This document shows, in pieces, positions 62,794 through 64,000 of a DNA stretch of 64,000 bases. Under the pieces are notes generated by a model. The model was not told the DNA's origin, made no database searches, and was given only the letters and a program-made list of their open reading frames with translations. Where the stretch lies: NCBI RefSeq assembly GCF_001556105.1, contig NZ_LSIF01000099.1, positions 8,075 to 72,074 on the forward strand, written 5' to 3'. A program made the position numbers and the translations under genes. How positions within the stretch are numbered: the stretch's first letter is position 1; the number at the start of each line of letters is the position of its first letter. The stretch comes from Pseudoxanthomonas mexicana. GTDB lineage: Bacteria > Pseudomonadota > Gammaproteobacteria > Xanthomonadales > Xanthomonadaceae.

Positions 62794-63537
62794 ATGGCCG
62801 TCTCCGTCGACCTGATCGATGCCCTGAAGCGCTGCCTGCGCGCGCAGAACCTGACCTATCGGGAACTCGCCACACGCATCCGCATGAGCGAAGCGGCGGT
62901 CAAGCGCATGTTCTCGCGCCGCGCGATGAGCCTGCAGCGGCTGGAACAGATCTGCGAGGTGCTCGACGTTGGCTTGGCCGAACTGAGCGCCGAGGCCTCG
63001 CGTGGGCGCAAGGCGATGGCGCTGCTGAGCGAAGCGCAGGAACAGGCGCTGGTCGACGAACCGACGCTGCTGCTCGCGCTGTTCCTCACCCTCAACCGCT
63101 GGCGGCAGGACGACGTGATGGGGCACTTCGGCTTCACCCCGGCGCAGTGGACCGGGCTGCTGGTGAAGCTGGATCGGCTGGAGATCATCGAACTGATGCC
63201 GGGCAACCGCGGCCGCGCGCTGACGGCGCGCAACTTCCGCTGGCGCGCCGACGGGCCGATGGAGCGCTACTTCCGCCACACGCTGCTGACCGATTACTTC
63301 GCCGATCCCTTCGATGGCGAACAGGACGCACTGCTGCTGCTCAGCGGCAGCCTCAGCGTCGACGGCATCAAGCAGCTGCGCCAGCGGCTGGAGGAGGTGG
63401 CGCGCGAGTTCGACGCCCTGCTGGCCCGCGATGCCACCCTGCCGGCCGAGGATCGCGTGGGCGTCAGTCTGGTGCTGGCGCAGAAGCCGTGGCTGTTGCA
63501 GCTGTTCAATCCGTACCGGCGCTCGCGCGAGGCGTGA
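62794..63537 (+). CDS. XRE-type helix-turn-helix regulator
   Basis: A 247-residue protein. The N-terminal Cro/CI helix-turn-helix lies at about residues 19-60 (LTYRELATRIRMSEAAVKRMFSR ... LEQICEVLDVGLAEL). The remaining 180 residues are a helical domain with WRQDDVMGHFGFTPAQWTGLLVKLDRLEIIELMPGNRGRAL and MERYFRHTLLTDYFADPF, probably ligand binding and dimerisation. It is divergent from the four-gene membrane operon and ends 14 bp before the 21-bp repeat array, so it could bind either site. Confidence 0.85.
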   Translation: MAVSVDLIDALKRCLRAQNLTYRELATRIRMSEAAVKRMFSRRAMSLQRLEQICEVLDVGLAELSAEASRGRKAMALLSEAQEQALVDEPTLLLALFLTLNRWRQDDVMGHFGFTPAQWTGLLVKLDRLEIIELMPGNRGRALTARNFRWRADGPMERYFRHTLLTDYFADPFDGEQDALLLLSGSLSVDGIKQLRQRLEEVAREFDALLARDATLPAEDRVGVSLVLAQKPWLLQLFNPYRRSREA

Positions 63538-63550
63538 CCGATCCGGGGGA

Positions 63551-63928
63551 GATCGAGCTCGGAATCCCGATGATCGAGCTCGGAGCCCCATCGATGGAGC
63601 TCGGAATCCCATCGGTCGAGCAACCGAGGGCCATCGATGGAGCAAAACGCGTCATCGATCGAGCTCCACGGGCCATCGATCGAGAAAAAAGCCCCATCGA
63701 TGGCCCTCTGAGCTCCATCGACATGGCCTTCGGAGCCCCATCGATGGGCCTTTTTGCTCCATCGACGGTGTCCAGAGCTCCATTCATGGCGCTCCGGGCT
63801 CCATCGATGGTTTTCCGAGCCCGATCGATGGCTTTCCGAGCCCGATCGATGGCTTTCCGAGCTCCATCGATGGCCCTCCGCGCCCTGCGTATGGGGCTCC
63901 GAAGGCCATTGATGGCTTCCTGCCCCCT
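63551..63928. repeat. 18-unit tandem array with 21-bp period, CCATCGATGG core
   Basis: The GATGG/GATCG anchor occurs at 63551, 63572, 63593, 63614, 63636, 63657, 63678, 63699, 63720, 63743, 63764, 63785, 63806, 63827, 63848, 63869, 63890 and 63911. Steps are 21 bp except +1 and +2 slips at two places. Each junction rebuilds a CCATCGATGG or close palindrome; the linker is about TTTCCGAGC. The frame changes at the slips would break any repeat protein, so the DNA itself seems to be conserved. Function is unknown. Confidence 0.9.
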
Positions 63929-63930
63929 CA

Positions 63931-63966
63931 CCCCAACCCTCTCCCCCGCAGGCAGGGGAGAGGGGG
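63931..63966. repeat. Dispersed palindromic repeat, copy 2 (CCCTCTCCC-GCAGG type)
   Basis: CCCCAACCCTCTCCCCCGCA followed by GGCAGGGGAGAGGGGG forms a hairpin and shares its core with the copy at 26482-26512. Confidence 0.78.
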
Positions 63967-64000
63967 CGATGTGCCTTTCCTCTTCTCCCCCGCGTGCGGG
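63967..64000. other. Right window edge, non-coding so far
   Basis: Only repeat-derived GC-rich sequence with another TTCTCCCCCGCGTGCGGG piece is visible before the window ends; no gene start is seen. Confidence 0.5.

Noticed and set aside
63551..63928. CRISPR array
   Set aside because: Units are continuous with 21-bp period and there are no unique spacers or cas genes.
63506..63931. Repeat protein (AIDGAR-type) on the minus strand over the 21-bp array
   Set aside because: The +1 and +2 period slips change the repeat peptide midway and no ribosome site precedes it; the DNA period, not the peptide, is kept.

Overview
The window is GC-rich chromosomal DNA of a gammaproteobacterium of the family Xanthomonadaceae. 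A Pseudoxanthomonas- or Xanthomonas-like genome fits best. The evidence is the xps-type arrangement of type II secretion genes (L-M-N-D), many alkaline-periplasm style lipid and heme genes typical of the family, dispersed family-type repeats, and dense gene packing with GTG starts and ATGA overlaps. No phage, transposase, integrase, plasmid or CRISPR locus is visible, so this is mostly core chromosome.

Region by region. 1-6.0 kb: the end of a type II secretion operon (xpsL partial, xpsM, xpsN, xpsD) running straight into two glycosyltransferase-like genes. 6.0-10.1 kb (minus): thiS-thiG-trmB-SLC13 permease-ACT protein. 10.2-16.7 kb: a GDSL-esterase autotransporter, tRNA-Gly(CCC), rimK, a small secreted protein with a two-component pair, and a DUF4124-like protein. 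16.7-19.3 kb (minus): ahcY-metF, headed by a SAH riboswitch. 19.4-27.7 kb: ppc, an inverted REP-like pair, uup, an acyl-CoA thioesterase, an unusual zinc-motif SDR and metK with a strong terminator. 27.9-31.6 kb: a bifunctional OlsF-like acyltransferase, an LpxH-like phosphatase and a membrane hydrolase. 31.6-36.7 kb (minus): CNT nucleoside permease, ribokinase, dusB, a methyltransferase, and a GDT1-family Mn exporter under a yybP-ykoY manganese riboswitch. 36.8-41.1 kb: a Fur-box controlled heme uptake cluster (hemP, TonB receptor and two accessory genes). 41.1-43.7 kb (minus): a sigma factor/anti-sigma-like/PDZ operon. 43.8-47.4 kb: SPFH-NfeD pair, gcvT and gcvH. 47.4-48.9 kb: a 1-kb gap holding a promoter-to-terminator small-RNA-like unit, then a lysine-rich histone H1-like gene. 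49-55.4 kb: SRPBCC protein, serine beta-lactamase-like hydrolase, GMC oxidoreductase, NTP/NDP-type transporter, DUF1304. 55.4-60.1 kb: a fatty-acid degradation operon (alpha/beta hydrolase, fadE, hotdog protein, membrane protein) divergent from a TetR regulator. 60.1-63.5 kb: a four-gene membrane/secreted operon divergent from an XRE-type regulator. 63.55-63.93 kb: an 18-unit, 21-bp periodic repeat array.

How the genes work together. One-carbon and sulfur metabolism is well represented: SAH hydrolase, MetF, MetK and glycine cleavage T and H, with ahcY-metF sensing SAH directly through RNA. Metal balance is represented by Mn export (riboswitch) and heme uptake (Fur). Envelope functions recur: type II secretion, an autotransporter, lipid acyltransferase and lipid A enzymes, and an extracytoplasmic-stress-like sigma operon. 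The least explained parts are the 21-bp array at the right end, the structured RNA locus beside the histone-like gene, the sigma/PDZ operon and the XRE-linked membrane operon.
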